Source of the DNA: Planobispora longispora
GTDB lineage: Bacteria > Actinomycetota > Actinomycetes > Streptosporangiales > Streptosporangiaceae
NCBI RefSeq assembly: GCF_016863135.1
Contig: NZ_BOOH01000001.1
Location: 1-64,000 of the forward strand
Direction: 5' to 3'
Length of the DNA: 64,000 bases
The position numbers were made by a program, and so were the translations under genes. Positions 33,660-42,721 of this stretch are shown here, piece by piece; positions within the stretch are counted from its first letter, which is position 1; each line of letters begins with the position of its first letter. The notes under the pieces are model-generated. The model saw only the letters and a list, made by a program, of their open reading frames with translations. It made no database searches and was not told where the DNA came from.

Positions 33660-34858
33660 GTGACCGGCAACTCCGTCATGCCGCCGGTGAGCACGCCTTC
33701 CAGGTACACCGGATCACCGGCGAGGGCGAGGCCGGGCAGCCGCTTGAGCAGAACACCGATGCCCACCTGCAGCTCCATGGTCGCCAGCGCGGCGCCGATG
33801 CAGCGGTGCAGGCCGTGGCTGAAGGTCAGATGCGGGTTGTGCTTGCGGGCCAGGTCGAACCGGCCGGGGTCGTCGAAGGCACGGTCGTCGTGGTTGGCGG
33901 AGCCGAGATCGACCATGACGGCCTCGCCCTGCTTGATCATGACTCCGGCGAGCTCGACGTCCTCGGCGGCGGCGAACGGCACCAGCCCGACCCTGCCCTC
34001 GACCTCCTTGCCCATCTCCATGCCCGCGTGCCGGAGGATCTCCTCCACCGCCGGGCCGATCCTGGCCTCGACGTCCTCGGCGAGGTAGGCCCGGTGCTCC
34101 GGATTGAGCAGCAACGACATCACTCCCTGCTCCATGAAGTTGGCGGTGTTGTCGAAACCGCCGAGCACGAGCAGCATCGCGATCTCGACGATCTCCCCGT
34201 CGGTGAGCCGGTCGTCGGCTTCCTGCGCCGCAGCCAGAGCACTGAGCAGGTCGTCCTGCGGCTGGCTCCGCCTGGCCGTGATCAGCTCAGACAGGTACAT
34301 GAACAAGGACGCCGCGTGCTCGATCACGGTCTCCTCGGCCATCCCCGAGGTCGAGAGCAGGGCGTGGCTCCACTTCACGAAGTCCGTCCGCCCTTCGGGG
34401 GGAACGCCGAGCAGGTCGCCGATGACCTGGATCGGCAGCGGCAAGGCATAGGCCTCGACCAGGTTCGCGCTGGCACGCCCGGCCGTCATCTCGTCGATGA
34501 GCCGGTGGGCCAGTGCCTCAGTCGAGGGGCGCAGCTTCTCCACACGCCGCATGGTGAACGCCTTGGCCACCAGCCTGCGCAGCCGGGTGTGGTCGGGTGG
34601 GTCCATGAACTGCAGGGTCTTGGTGAGGAACTCGGGGAACTCGATGGCGTACGGCACGACCCGCCCGTCGTGGAAGGGTTTGCGGACGAAGCGCCGGTCC
34701 TCCAGCATCTGACGGCACGCCTCGTAGCCGTGGATGACCCAGGCGTCGCCGCCGTACTCGAAGCTCACCCTGGTCATCGGCCGGTCGGCGTGCAGGGCTC
34801 GGATGATCTCCATTCCCTCCGCCGCGGAGACCGGCCCGAAGGGGAAGGTGGCGGTCAC
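33653..34858 (-). CDS. Cytochrome P450 monooxygenase
   Basis: 401 residues, soluble bacterial class. The heme-thiolate loop FSHGLHRCIGAALA (cysteine near residue 348), the K-helix ExxR in EEILRH and the I-helix LVLGGFDNTANF are all visible. In the I-helix the usual acid-Thr pair reads Asp-Asn-Thr. MDPPDHTRLRRLV marks the C-helix region. It hydroxylates a hydrophobic substrate, using ferredoxin supplied from elsewhere; no redox partner gene is nearby. GTG 34858 overlaps the SDR stop. A hydroxylation early in terpenoid or steroid breakdown is the likely job. Confidence 0.94.
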   Translation of the reverse strand: MTATFPFGPVSAAEGMEIIRALHADRPMTRVSFEYGGDAWVIHGYEACRQMLEDRRFVRKPFHDGRVVPYAIEFPEFLTKTLQFMDPPDHTRLRRLVAKAFTMRRVEKLRPSTEALAHRLIDEMTAGRASANLVEAYALPLPIQVIGDLLGVPPEGRTDFVKWSHALLSTSGMAEETVIEHAASLFMYLSELITARRSQPQDDLLSALAAAQEADDRLTDGEIVEIAMLLVLGGFDNTANFMEQGVMSLLLNPEHRAYLAEDVEARIGPAVEEILRHAGMEMGKEVEGRVGLVPFAAAEDVELAGVMIKQGEAVMVDLGSANHDDRAFDDPGRFDLARKHNPHLTFSHGLHRCIGAALATMELQVGIGVLLKRLPGLALAGDPVYLEGVLTGGMTELPVTW

Positions 34859-35709
34859 GGCTTGGCTCCTGTCAGGTCGGTGATCTCGGCCAGCCGCTCG
34901 GCCACCGTCTCGGGGGTCAGCTTGGGATCGTGGATGCCCGGCGTGTTGACCACGACCATGCGCGAGACGTAGCCTCCGGCGGCGTTGAGCACCTCGCCGG
35001 TGATGGCGCAGTCCGGATGCGCCAGGTACGCGGCGACCGGCGCGACCAGGTCGGGCGGCATGTGCTCGTGCATGAACTCGGCCGTGCCGGGCGGCAGTGC
35101 CGGACCGGCCAGGTCCATCAGGCGGGTTCCGGCGCCAGGTGAGACGGCATTGACCTTGATGCCGTGCTCCTCGCCCGCGATGGCCAGGTTCCGGGTCAGC
35201 CCGTAGACGGCCCCCTTGGCCGCGCCGTAGTGGACCATCTGCGGCTGACCGGTCATCGCACCGGAGATCGTGTTGACGATCCGGCCGCTGCCCGAGGCGA
35301 CCAGGTACGGCCACGCCGTACGGCTGAGCATGAGGCTGCCCAAGTAGTGCACGTCCAGGAAGTCCTGGTAGACCGCCGGGTCCAGCTCGCGGAAATCGCC
35401 GAGACGATAGGTGCCGGCATTGTTGACGACGGCGTCGAGGCGGCCGAACGTCTCGACAGCAAGCGAGACGATGGCCTCGGCTCCGTCGGTGACGGAGTCC
35501 GCGCTCGCCACCGCCGTACCACCGTCGGCTTTGATCTCGGCGACGACGGCTTCGGCGACCTCGCTGGAGGGACCCTTGCCCTCGGGGTCGCCGCCCAGGT
35601 CGTTGACGACGACGTGGGCACCGCGCGCGGCGAGCAGTTTGGCATACGCGCGGCCTATACCGCGCCCCGCGCCCGTCACGATGACGACGCGGCCGGTGAA
35701 GTCCAGCAT
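34855..35709 (-). CDS. SDR, 3-hydroxyacyl-CoA dehydrogenase-like
   Basis: 284 residues. TGAGRGIGRAYAKLLA opens the Rossmann fold, followed by VVVNDLGGD, NNAG and the catalytic YGAAKGAV. The N-terminal FTGRVVIVTGAGRGIGRAYA with VNDLGG is the pattern of the dehydrogenase part of 17-beta-HSD4/MFE-2-type enzymes, which oxidise 3-hydroxyacyl-CoAs. The partner hydratase is encoded two genes downstream. The C-terminus is longer than in simple SDRs (PKLTPETVAERLAEITDLTG). GTGA overlap with the P450. Confidence 0.88.
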   Translation of the reverse strand: MLDFTGRVVIVTGAGRGIGRAYAKLLAARGAHVVVNDLGGDPEGKGPSSEVAEAVVAEIKADGGTAVASADSVTDGAEAIVSLAVETFGRLDAVVNNAGTYRLGDFRELDPAVYQDFLDVHYLGSLMLSRTAWPYLVASGSGRIVNTISGAMTGQPQMVHYGAAKGAVYGLTRNLAIAGEEHGIKVNAVSPGAGTRLMDLAGPALPPGTAEFMHEHMPPDLVAPVAAYLAHPDCAITGEVLNAAGGYVSRMVVVNTPGIHDPKLTPETVAERLAEITDLTGAKP

Positions 35710-35754
35710 GGTGGTCTCCTCAGTGGGTGGTCGGCACTTGGATCCCGGCGGGCT

Positions 35755-36642
35755 TCATGGGCGTGCCTCCCCTCCGGACACGTCGACCTCGGCGACCCAG
35801 ATCGAGCCCCGGCCCTCCTGGCGGGACTTCTCGTGGTCGAAGACCTCGAAGCCACAGGCCAGGTAGAGGGTGCGGCGGCCGGGTCCGCCCAGGCCGCAGG
35901 CGGTGCTGATGCCTGCCTCCGCCTGTGGCACGGCGATCTCGGCGAGGATCTCGCCGCCCTCCGCGACGCGGATCGCCCGACCGGTGATGACCATGGCCAC
36001 CCAGGCGGCGCCCTCGGCGTCCAGGCACATGCCGTCGGGCATGTCGCCGAGGTCGGCGAAGACGCGGTGGCCGGACAGGTCGCCGGAGACCTCGACGTCG
36101 AAGGCGGCCAGCCGGTTGGCGAAGGCCTCCGCGGTGACCAGCATGCCGCCGTCCGCGGACAGGGCGATGCCGTTGGCACCCATCAGGTGCTCGGAGCCCT
36201 TGGCGACCCTGGCGGAGCCGTCCGGCTCGACGATGATGATGGGCGAGGGGACGGGCTGCTCCCCCGCCCACAGGTCGAAGCCGAGCTGGGTGACGTAGGC
36301 GCGGCCGGTCGCGTCGACGACCATGTCGTTGATCGGGCCGATGGCCAGCTCGCGCAGGTCGGCGTGGAGGCTCGCGATGCCGTCCTCAACGACGAGCACG
36401 ACCTTCTCGAACATCGAGTTGACCAGCATCCGGGCATCGGGCAGGAAGCCGGTGCCGACCGGGACGATCTCGGCGCCGTCCAGGGCTCGGCGGCCGTTCA
36501 GATCGAGGAGCGTTTCGGCGTTGCCGCTCTCGTCCAGGGCGGTGATGCGGCGGTTGTACATGTCGGTGAAGTGGAAGCGGCCCTCGTGCCAGCGGGGGCA
36601 TTCGGTCCAGCTGAAGCCGGTGGCCAGCCTGGTGACGTTCAT
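35755..36642 (-). CDS. SMP-30/gluconolactonase-like hydrolase
   Basis: 295 residues of the SMP-30/LRE six-bladed propeller. It has TGFSWTECPRWHEGRFHFTD at the start (first metal-binding glutamate), INDMVVDATGRAYV (Asn ligand), GANGIALSADGG and the aspartate in DMPDGMCLDAEG. A divalent-metal lactonase by family. It sits between the fused CoA-transferase and the SDR. It could open a lactone from Baeyer-Villiger-type oxidation or a sugar lactone. Same-strand gap of 45 nt to the next gene. Confidence 0.85.
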   Translation of the reverse strand: MNVTRLATGFSWTECPRWHEGRFHFTDMYNRRITALDESGNAETLLDLNGRRALDGAEIVPVGTGFLPDARMLVNSMFEKVVLVVEDGIASLHADLRELAIGPINDMVVDATGRAYVTQLGFDLWAGEQPVPSPIIIVEPDGSARVAKGSEHLMGANGIALSADGGMLVTAEAFANRLAAFDVEVSGDLSGHRVFADLGDMPDGMCLDAEGAAWVAMVITGRAIRVAEGGEILAEIAVPQAEAGISTACGLGGPGRRTLYLACGFEVFDHEKSRQEGRGSIWVAEVDVSGGEARP

Positions 36643-36649
36643 GGGGTCC

Positions 36650-38749
36650 TCACAGGTGGGCGGGGCGGGTGCCGATGACGCCGCGGGTGGCGAGGGCTTC
36701 GACCTGGTCGGGCGTGAGGTCGAGCACCTCGGCGTTGTGCTGGCCGAGGGTGGGTGGCGGCAGGTACGACCACCGCTCGATGCCCGAGTAGCGGTACGGC
36801 ACGACGGGGAGGCGGATCGGGCCGGTGACCGGGTGGTCGACCTCTTCGAACAGGCGCGTCAGGCTCTCGTGGATGAACCGGGGATCGGCGAGCTCGGCGG
36901 CCGGGATGTCGCGCTCCCGCAGCGCGGCGACCAGCTCGCCCGCGTCCTGACCGGCTGTCCACTCGGCCAGTTCTCGATCCATCAGGTCGTGCTGGGCTTC
37001 GCGGCCCGCGAGGCGGTCCAGGTCGGAATCGGTGAGCCAGCGGGGCAGCTTGGCGAGGTCACGCAGCGAGGCCCACTGGTCATCGGTCATCACGGAGATC
37101 GCCACCCAGCTCTCGGTGCCCGCGCAGGGGTAGGCGCCCTGAGGGGCGATGCCCGGGGTGCGATTTCCGATTCTCCCCTCCACCGAGCTCTCCGCCGAGC
37201 CGGTGGCCATGGTGATCGCCGCCTCGACCAGCGGCGCCTCCACCAGGACCCCCCTTCCCAGGCGGAGCGCGGCCAGCAGGGCGAAGACCGCGTTCGCGCC
37301 GCCCATGGGATCAGAGGGGCCGCTGGGGTTGGTGGGCGGCCCGCCGGGATAGCCGGTCGTCCAGCACAGGCCGGAGTACTGCTCGACGGTCTGGGCGTAG
37401 CCGACCCGCTCACGCAGCGGACCTGTCAGCCCGAAGGCGGGCATCCGCAGCATGACCAGCGCGGGGTTGAGGGCGTGCACGCCCTCCCAGTCCAGGCCGA
37501 GATTGTCCAGCACGCGGGGCGCGAAGTTCTCCAGCAGCACGTCGGACTCGGCGATCAGCCGCTTGAGCAGGCTGAGCCCTTCCGGGTCTGTGAGGTCGAG
37601 CGTGATGCCCTTCTTGTTGTGGTTGGCGCCCAGGTAGAACGGGCCGCGTTCCCACCACAGCTCCTGGCGCGGATCGCCGTTGAGCAGCCGCGCGCCGTCC
37701 ACCCGCCGCGTCGATTCGACCTTCAGGACATCCGCGCCGAGCGAGCCGAGCAGGGTGGCGGCGAACGAGCCCGCCCACCAGGTGCCGAGGTCGAGCACGC
37801 GCAGTCCGGACAGAGGCCGCTGCCCTGTCTTCGTCTCACGGTGCCGAAGGGGCGGGCCGCCGGGGCGCGGCCGCCGGCCGTCGATGAGGAAGGGCACGTC
37901 GGGGCGGCCCTCGCGGAAGAATCCGCGCTCGATCATGTGCGGGTCGTTCACCACTGTCGTGGCGCTGTGCACGGGCGAACAAGGGATCCGCAGCAGCGCG
38001 GCCTGCTCCAGGATGTGGGCGGTGGTGTGGCGCCTGGTCCAGCTCTGGACGATCTCGTTCCACTCCTCGGCGCGCCGGTAACGGCCGTAGTGAGTGGTCA
38101 GTTCCTCATCGGCGAGCAGGTCGGGCCGCTCAATGAGGATCATGAAGTCCTGGAGGTTCTGCGCGGAGGCGAGGTTGAAGCCCACCCAGCCGTCGAGCGT
38201 GGGCTCCACTGACGGGCTGAGTCGGTGCCGCAGGATCGCCGGTTCCCGCGAATCGCCGCGCAGGGCGGCCGCGGCGTCCACGAACAGGTTCGTCACGTAG
38301 GCGTGCACGTCCAGCAACGCCACGTCCACGTGCGCCGACTGGCCGCCGAGAACCGCGGCCAGCGCGCCGCCCGCCGCCAGCGCCCCGGCCACCCACTCCG
38401 CCGGACGGCCCCCCGCCATCAGCGGATAGGAGTCCGGCAGGCCGCGCAGGCGCAGCGACCCGCTCTCCGCCTGCAGGGTGAAGTCCGTCCATGGACGCCG
38501 GGGTCCTCCTCGCCCATAGGGCGAGATGTCCACCGTGATCGGCGCGTCCGCGGGTTCGTCGGTCTCCCTGATGAGCACGTCGGCGGGCGGAAGGCTGCTC
38601 ACCACGCGCTTGCCGTACGACAGGAAGCCATCCAGCCTGCCGGTGGTGAAGACCTCCGCGCCGCAGTCGGCGAACAGCTTGCCCGCGTAGGCGCCCGCGA
38701 TGGTCCGCGAGTCCTCCGCGACGCGCAGTCCCGCCAACGGGGCGCTCAT
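36650..38749 (-). CDS. Tandem two-domain CaiB/BaiF-type CoA-transferase
   Basis: 699 residues, about twice the usual family III length. A first, degenerate copy starts MSAPLAGLRVAEDSRTIAGA with DCGAEVFTTGRL. A second, better-conserved copy starts near residue 310 (LSGLRVLDLGTWWAGSFAAT, then GADVLKVES) and continues to the small domain and a GTRPAHL tail. Family III enzymes form interlinked dimers, so a fused pair may act as a built-in heterodimer with one working site. Start ATG 38749 overlaps the dehydrogenase stop (ATGA). Similar in layout to the gene at 45222-47165. Confidence 0.9.
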   Translation of the reverse strand: MSAPLAGLRVAEDSRTIAGAYAGKLFADCGAEVFTTGRLDGFLSYGKRVVSSLPPADVLIRETDEPADAPITVDISPYGRGGPRRPWTDFTLQAESGSLRLRGLPDSYPLMAGGRPAEWVAGALAAGGALAAVLGGQSAHVDVALLDVHAYVTNLFVDAAAALRGDSREPAILRHRLSPSVEPTLDGWVGFNLASAQNLQDFMILIERPDLLADEELTTHYGRYRRAEEWNEIVQSWTRRHTTAHILEQAALLRIPCSPVHSATTVVNDPHMIERGFFREGRPDVPFLIDGRRPRPGGPPLRHRETKTGQRPLSGLRVLDLGTWWAGSFAATLLGSLGADVLKVESTRRVDGARLLNGDPRQELWWERGPFYLGANHNKKGITLDLTDPEGLSLLKRLIAESDVLLENFAPRVLDNLGLDWEGVHALNPALVMLRMPAFGLTGPLRERVGYAQTVEQYSGLCWTTGYPGGPPTNPSGPSDPMGGANAVFALLAALRLGRGVLVEAPLVEAAITMATGSAESSVEGRIGNRTPGIAPQGAYPCAGTESWVAISVMTDDQWASLRDLAKLPRWLTDSDLDRLAGREAQHDLMDRELAEWTAGQDAGELVAALRERDIPAAELADPRFIHESLTRLFEEVDHPVTGPIRLPVVPYRYSGIERWSYLPPPTLGQHNAEVLDLTPDQVEALATRGVIGTRPAHL

Positions 38750-39753
38750 GATCGGCTCACCGCGAGCAGCTCGCCCAGCCCCAGCAGCCGGGCCGAGGCG
38801 CCGCCGAGGATGAGCTCGGTGCGCTTGCCCTCCAGGAAGTAGCGGTGCAGCGGATAGTCCAGGTCGGTTCCCAGTCCCCCGTGCAGGTGCTGGGCGGTGT
38901 GCAGGACCCGGGGACCGGCGTCGCAGGCCCACCAGGCGGCGATCTCCACCTCCTCGGCGGCGTCCCGCCCTTCGGTCAGCCGCCACGCCGCCTGCCAGGC
39001 GGTCAGCCGCATGCCTTCCACGTCGATGTAGGCGTCGGCGATGCGCTGGCGGGCGGCCTGGAAGGCGCCGAGCGGACGGCCGAACTGCTCACGGGTGCGG
39101 AGATGTTCGGCGGTCAGGTCCAGCGCCGCCGCGGCGCATCCCGCCTGCTGGACGCAGTACGCGGCGGTGATGCGAGGCAGCAGCCACTCCAGCACCTGGG
39201 CGCTCTCGCCCGGAGGGCGTAGCACGTCGGCGACGGTGATCACGGCGTCGTCCAGGCGCAGCGCGAACTCCGGCTCGCCGGTCAGGGTGTCCTGACGCCG
39301 GAGCTCCACCCCATGGCCGGCGGGATCGACCAGGAACAGGCCGTCGTCCGCGGCCACGAGGATGCGCTGGGCACGGTCGGCCTGTGGGACGAAGAGATGC
39401 TCGCCGCTCAGTCGCCACCCGTCCTTGTCCGGTACGGCTTGCGCACGGCCCGGTTCGAGTGCCGCGGGAAGTGCGCTGTCCCCCGCGCAGACCGGCGGGA
39501 TCAGGCGTGCTCGCTGCTCGCGCGTCCCGAACTCGGCGACCAGCAGGACGCGTTCGATCAGCGGAACTCCGGCCTCGACCAGCAGGCAGAACTCCGTGAA
39601 GGAGGCGCCGGAGCCGCCCAGCTCCTCGGGCAGGGCGATGCCGATGAGGCCGGTCTCGGCGAGAGCGGGCCACAGACGCTCCCGCGGCCCGGAGAGGATG
39701 TCGTTGGCCAGCTGCCGCACGCTCAGCTGATCCTCGTCGAAGGTGAAGTCCAT
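38746..39753 (-). CDS. Acyl-CoA dehydrogenase, partner subunit (short, diverged)
   Basis: 335 residues, shorter than the usual 380-400, beginning MDFTFDEDQLSVRQLANDIL. It keeps the helical C-terminal domain (REQFGRPLGAFQAARQRIAD and LHGGLGTDLDYPLHRYF), but the middle beta domain is weakly conserved. The C-terminus lacks the standard FEGTSEIQR motif. Short diverged subunits paired with an adjacent full-length one are the pattern of heteromeric steroid or bile-acid side-chain dehydrogenases (ChsE1/ChsE2-type). AGGAG lies 5 nt before ATG 39753. Transcribed directly after the other subunit. Confidence 0.86.
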   Translation of the reverse strand: MDFTFDEDQLSVRQLANDILSGPRERLWPALAETGLIGIALPEELGGSGASFTEFCLLVEAGVPLIERVLLVAEFGTREQRARLIPPVCAGDSALPAALEPGRAQAVPDKDGWRLSGEHLFVPQADRAQRILVAADDGLFLVDPAGHGVELRRQDTLTGEPEFALRLDDAVITVADVLRPPGESAQVLEWLLPRITAAYCVQQAGCAAAALDLTAEHLRTREQFGRPLGAFQAARQRIADAYIDVEGMRLTAWQAAWRLTEGRDAAEEVEIAAWWACDAGPRVLHTAQHLHGGLGTDLDYPLHRYFLEGKRTELILGGASARLLGLGELLAVSRS

Positions 39754-39761
39754 GGTGGCTC

Positions 39762-40928
39762 CTAGCGCTTGGCGCGTGGCATGCCCAGACCGAGCTGGGC
39801 GATGAGGTCGCGCTGGATCTCGTTGGCTCCCCCGATGAAGGTCATGACGTGGACGGACCGGTACGACTTGGGCAGCGAACCGTCCAGGACCGCGCCGGGC
39901 GACTCGCGGGTCAGGTAGCCGCGCCGTCCGGCCAGTTCCATGAGCACCTCGGTCAGCTCGACGTGGAGCTGGCTGCCGAAGACCTTGGCGGCCGAGGCGT
40001 CGGCGGCGGCCAGCCGCCCGGCATCGACAGCGGCGGCGGCCTTGGCGTTGAGCAGCCGCAAGAATTCGATCTTGGCGTGCATCCTGGCCAGGTGCATCCG
40101 CGTGTGCGGCTGGTCCAGCAAGCCTTCCCGGGCAGCCCAGCGAACGGCCCGCTCCAGTTGCGCGGCCAGACCCGCCGAGGGCGCGAGCGCGATCCGCTCG
40201 AAGTTGAGCTGGCCGGTCACCAGTGGCCAACCCTTGTTCTCTCCCCCGATACAGGCGTCGATCGGTACCCGGACCTCGTCGAAGCCGACGGAGGCGACCG
40301 AGTGGTCGCCCATGGTGCGCAGCCGGGTGGAGCTGATGCCATCCGCGTGGCGGGGCACCAGGAAGACCGAGATGCCCCTGTGTTTGGGCGCTTCGGGGTC
40401 GGTCCTGGCGGCGAGCCAGATGTAGTCGGCGGCCTCCATCATCCCGGTCCACAACTTCTGCCCGGTGATGACATAGGAGTCGCCGTCCTTGACGGCGCGG
40501 GTGCATAGTGAGGCGAGGTCGGTGCCCGCCTCGGGCTCGGAGTAGCCGATGGCGAAGTGGATCTCACCTGCGAAGATGCCGGGCAGCAGGGTGGCCCTTT
40601 GCTCGTCTGTGCCGTGGGCGGCGATGGCCGGTCCCACGCTGTTGATCGTCAGCAGCGGGGTGGGCACGCTGTAGCGCGCCGCCTCCTCGGCGAAGATGGC
40701 CTGCTCCATCATCGTCCTGCCCTGCCCGCCCAGCTCGCGTGGCCAGCCGATGCCCAGCCAGCCGTCCCGTCCAAGCTGCCGGATCACCGCCCGGTAGGTG
40801 GGGGTGGCCTCCGGCGCCGAGGTGCCATTGCGTAATTCATGGCGGATCTCGGGGGTCATCAGGCGTTCGAAGTAGGCCCGCAGTTCGTCGCGGAGGGCAA
40901 GCTGGTCAGCGGTGTAGTCGAGATACAT
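39762..40928 (-). CDS. Acyl-CoA dehydrogenase, main subunit
   Basis: 388 residues with the three-domain acyl-CoA dehydrogenase fold: YLDYTADQLALRDELRAYF, WPRELGGQG, and FAIGYSEPEAGTDLASL with YVITGQKLWTG in the beta domain. Near the C-terminus FIGGANEIQRDLIA replaces the canonical YEGTSEIQR, so the MCAD-type catalytic Glu position is Ile here; the base may come from another position or the partner subunit. First gene of the nine-gene operon 40928-30844. It is 8 nt from the shorter dehydrogenase, supporting a heteromer. Confidence 0.9.
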   Translation of the reverse strand: MYLDYTADQLALRDELRAYFERLMTPEIRHELRNGTSAPEATPTYRAVIRQLGRDGWLGIGWPRELGGQGRTMMEQAIFAEEAARYSVPTPLLTINSVGPAIAAHGTDEQRATLLPGIFAGEIHFAIGYSEPEAGTDLASLCTRAVKDGDSYVITGQKLWTGMMEAADYIWLAARTDPEAPKHRGISVFLVPRHADGISSTRLRTMGDHSVASVGFDEVRVPIDACIGGENKGWPLVTGQLNFERIALAPSAGLAAQLERAVRWAAREGLLDQPHTRMHLARMHAKIEFLRLLNAKAAAAVDAGRLAAADASAAKVFGSQLHVELTEVLMELAGRRGYLTRESPGAVLDGSLPKSYRSVHVMTFIGGANEIQRDLIAQLGLGMPRAKR

Positions 40929-40950
40929 TCAGACGTCCGTCCGCCGGCGA

Positions 40951-40990
40951 TATACTGTCGCTTGGAAACAATGTCGTAGAGACAGCGTAA
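40951..40990. promoter_or_regulatory. Divergent control region between dehydrogenase operon and MarR gene
   Basis: CTGTC (40955-40959) and GACAG (40981-40985) flank TTG-GAAA-CAA (40962-40971), nested inverted repeats of MarR-operator size. I cannot define a confident promoter in either direction. Confidence 0.35.
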
Positions 40991-41026
40991 TCTCGTCGGC
41001 CTGTCGAGGGAAGAGCTCCAGCGAAC

Positions 41027-41485
41027 ATGACTTCAGACCCGAGCCTCACCCGCGTCCTCGACGCGTTCGGCATGATCGTCGGCCGGTGGACCGCGGTGGG
41101 GATGCAGGACCTCATCCTGGAGAGGGCCGGCGTCGAAGCGGACGCCGCCTCGATGACGCTGCTGTGGGAGCTGGCACGGGCGGGGGGTACGGCACGGCCG
41201 TCGTACCTGGCGCAGATCACCCACACCAGCGCCTCGAACATCAGCAAGGTCCTGGCCAGGATGACGGCCTGGGGACTGGTCGAGCGGACGACCGAGCCGG
41301 GTGACCTGCGCGCGGTCGCCATCACGTTGACGCCTGCCGGGCAACGGGCTGTGGAGGCGATCAACCGGGCCAGTGTGGACATGCTCGGCGAGGTCATGAA
41401 GGACTGGCCGGAGCAGGACATCGACCAGTTCGGCGACCTGCTGAACCGTTTCGCCCAGTCGGTCCGGGCGTCCTTCCTCGGGTGA
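41027..41485 (+). CDS. MarR-family transcriptional regulator
   Basis: 152 residues, winged-helix MarR type. MTLLWELARAGGTARPSYLA and SNISKVLARMTAWGLVERTT (recognition helix about residues 65-80) are followed by the wing EPGDLRAVAITLT, and a C-terminal dimer helix ends at FLG. It is divergent from the nine-gene acyl-CoA operon and probably represses it until an aromatic, acyl-CoA or terpenoid ligand appears. Convergent, 5 nt, with the DegT-like gene. Confidence 0.92.
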   Translation: MTSDPSLTRVLDAFGMIVGRWTAVGMQDLILERAGVEADAASMTLLWELARAGGTARPSYLAQITHTSASNISKVLARMTAWGLVERTTEPGDLRAVAITLTPAGQRAVEAINRASVDMLGEVMKDWPEQDIDQFGDLLNRFAQSVRASFLG

Positions 41486-41490
41486 GGCTC

Positions 41491-42699
41491 TCATGACCGG
41501 AGGGCTGCGAACGCGTCGATCTGCTCGCCGACATAGGCGATCTGGTCGTCGCTCAGCCCGTGGCTGCAGGAGATGAGGACGCCGCGCTCCAGCACCGCGT
41601 CCGCGCCCGGCAGCCCCGCCGCGGGCTGACGGAACCTCGCGTTCTTCATGAACGGCTGGCGGGCCGCGTTGCCGGTCCAGACGGTACGGGTGTCGACGCC
41701 GCGCGGCTCCAGGAAGGCCTGAAGGTCCGAGCGGTCGAAACCCGCGCCGGGATGGATGAGGAAGCAGTAGCAGAGCCAGGCGGTGTCCAGGCCTTCGGTC
41801 TGGCGGGGCGGGATGAAGCAGTCCGGGTGACGGGCGAGGATCTCGGTGTATCGGGCGAAGATCTCCTGGCGGCGCGCGATGTTCCCGGGCAGCTTGCGAA
41901 GCTGTTCCACGCCGAAGGCCGCGCAGAGCTCGGTGGGCAGGAAGTTCCAGCCCGCCTCGTCGAAGATGAACATGTCGTCGTAGCGCACGCCGTCCAGATC
42001 GGCTCGCAGGTTGCGCTCCCCGCCTCGGCGTGAGCCGTACAGCTGGATCTCCGAACGCCTGCCCCAGCCGCGCAGGGTCAGGCAGCGGTCGATCCACTCG
42101 GGGTCGTCGAGCAGGACCATGCCCCCCTGACCGGCCGCGGTGACGATGTGCGACAGCGAGAAGCTGGTGACGGAGATGTCCGCGCGCAGGCCGGTCGGGG
42201 TGCCGCGCAGCGTGGCGCCCAGGGCGTCGCAGGAGTCCTCGATCAGCTTCAGGCCGTGCCGGTCGGCGATGCGCCGGAGCCCGTCCCAGTCGGGGGCGTT
42301 GCCTGCGAGGTTCGGGATCAGCATCGCCCCGGTGTCCGGGCCGATCATCTCCTCCACCTTGGTGACGTCGATCTGGAAGGTGTCGGGCTCCACATCGGCG
42401 AAGACGGGCACCAGCCCGGCGCGCAGCAGCGCCGTCAGGTCGGTGGAGAAGGTCAGCGGGCTGGTGACGACCTCGGCGCCCGGCGGCAGGTCCAGCAGTT
42501 CCACGGCGAGCGTCAGCGCGGTCGAGCCGGAGCTGACCATCACCCCGCGCCGTTTGCCGAACAGCTCCGCCACGAGGCGCTCCATCTCCTCGACGTGCGG
42601 ACCGATGCGTAACGCGTTCTGGCCCTGGGCCAGGACTCCGGCGACGGCGTCGATCTCACTCTGGTCGTACACGGCGGCGGAGTAGGTCACCCGTTGCAT
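41491..42699 (-). CDS. DegT/DnrJ/EryC1-family PLP enzyme with His replacing the catalytic Lys
   Basis: 402 residues of the fold-type I PLP sugar aminotransferase family. VSSGSTALTLAVELL (phosphate cup) and LIEDSCDALGATLRG (PLP-pyridine aspartate) are typical. The Schiff-base lysine normally found in SFxxxKxxxxxGxxG is histidine here (SFSLSHIVTAAGQGG). That substitution defines the ColD/RfbH-type 3-dehydratases, which remove a sugar 3-OH instead of transaminating. So this is probably a dehydratase of a keto-sugar or similar ring, unexpected in a catabolic locus. ATG 42699; divergent from the monooxygenase operon across a perfect TetR-type palindrome. Confidence 0.82.
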   Translation of the reverse strand: MQRVTYSAAVYDQSEIDAVAGVLAQGQNALRIGPHVEEMERLVAELFGKRRGVMVSSGSTALTLAVELLDLPPGAEVVTSPLTFSTDLTALLRAGLVPVFADVEPDTFQIDVTKVEEMIGPDTGAMLIPNLAGNAPDWDGLRRIADRHGLKLIEDSCDALGATLRGTPTGLRADISVTSFSLSHIVTAAGQGGMVLLDDPEWIDRCLTLRGWGRRSEIQLYGSRRGGERNLRADLDGVRYDDMFIFDEAGWNFLPTELCAAFGVEQLRKLPGNIARRQEIFARYTEILARHPDCFIPPRQTEGLDTAWLCYCFLIHPGAGFDRSDLQAFLEPRGVDTRTVWTGNAARQPFMKNARFRQPAAGLPGADAVLERGVLISCSHGLSDDQIAYVGEQIDAFAALRS

Positions 42700-42721
42700 C
42701 GCACCGGCCTTCCGTCAAGGA

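Noticed and set aside
41027-42699. MarR protein as the reader of the CTTATAG/CTATAAG palindrome
   Set aside because: The motif stands next to the TetR gene (52039) and is absent from the MarR promoter, so the TetR protein is the better candidate.
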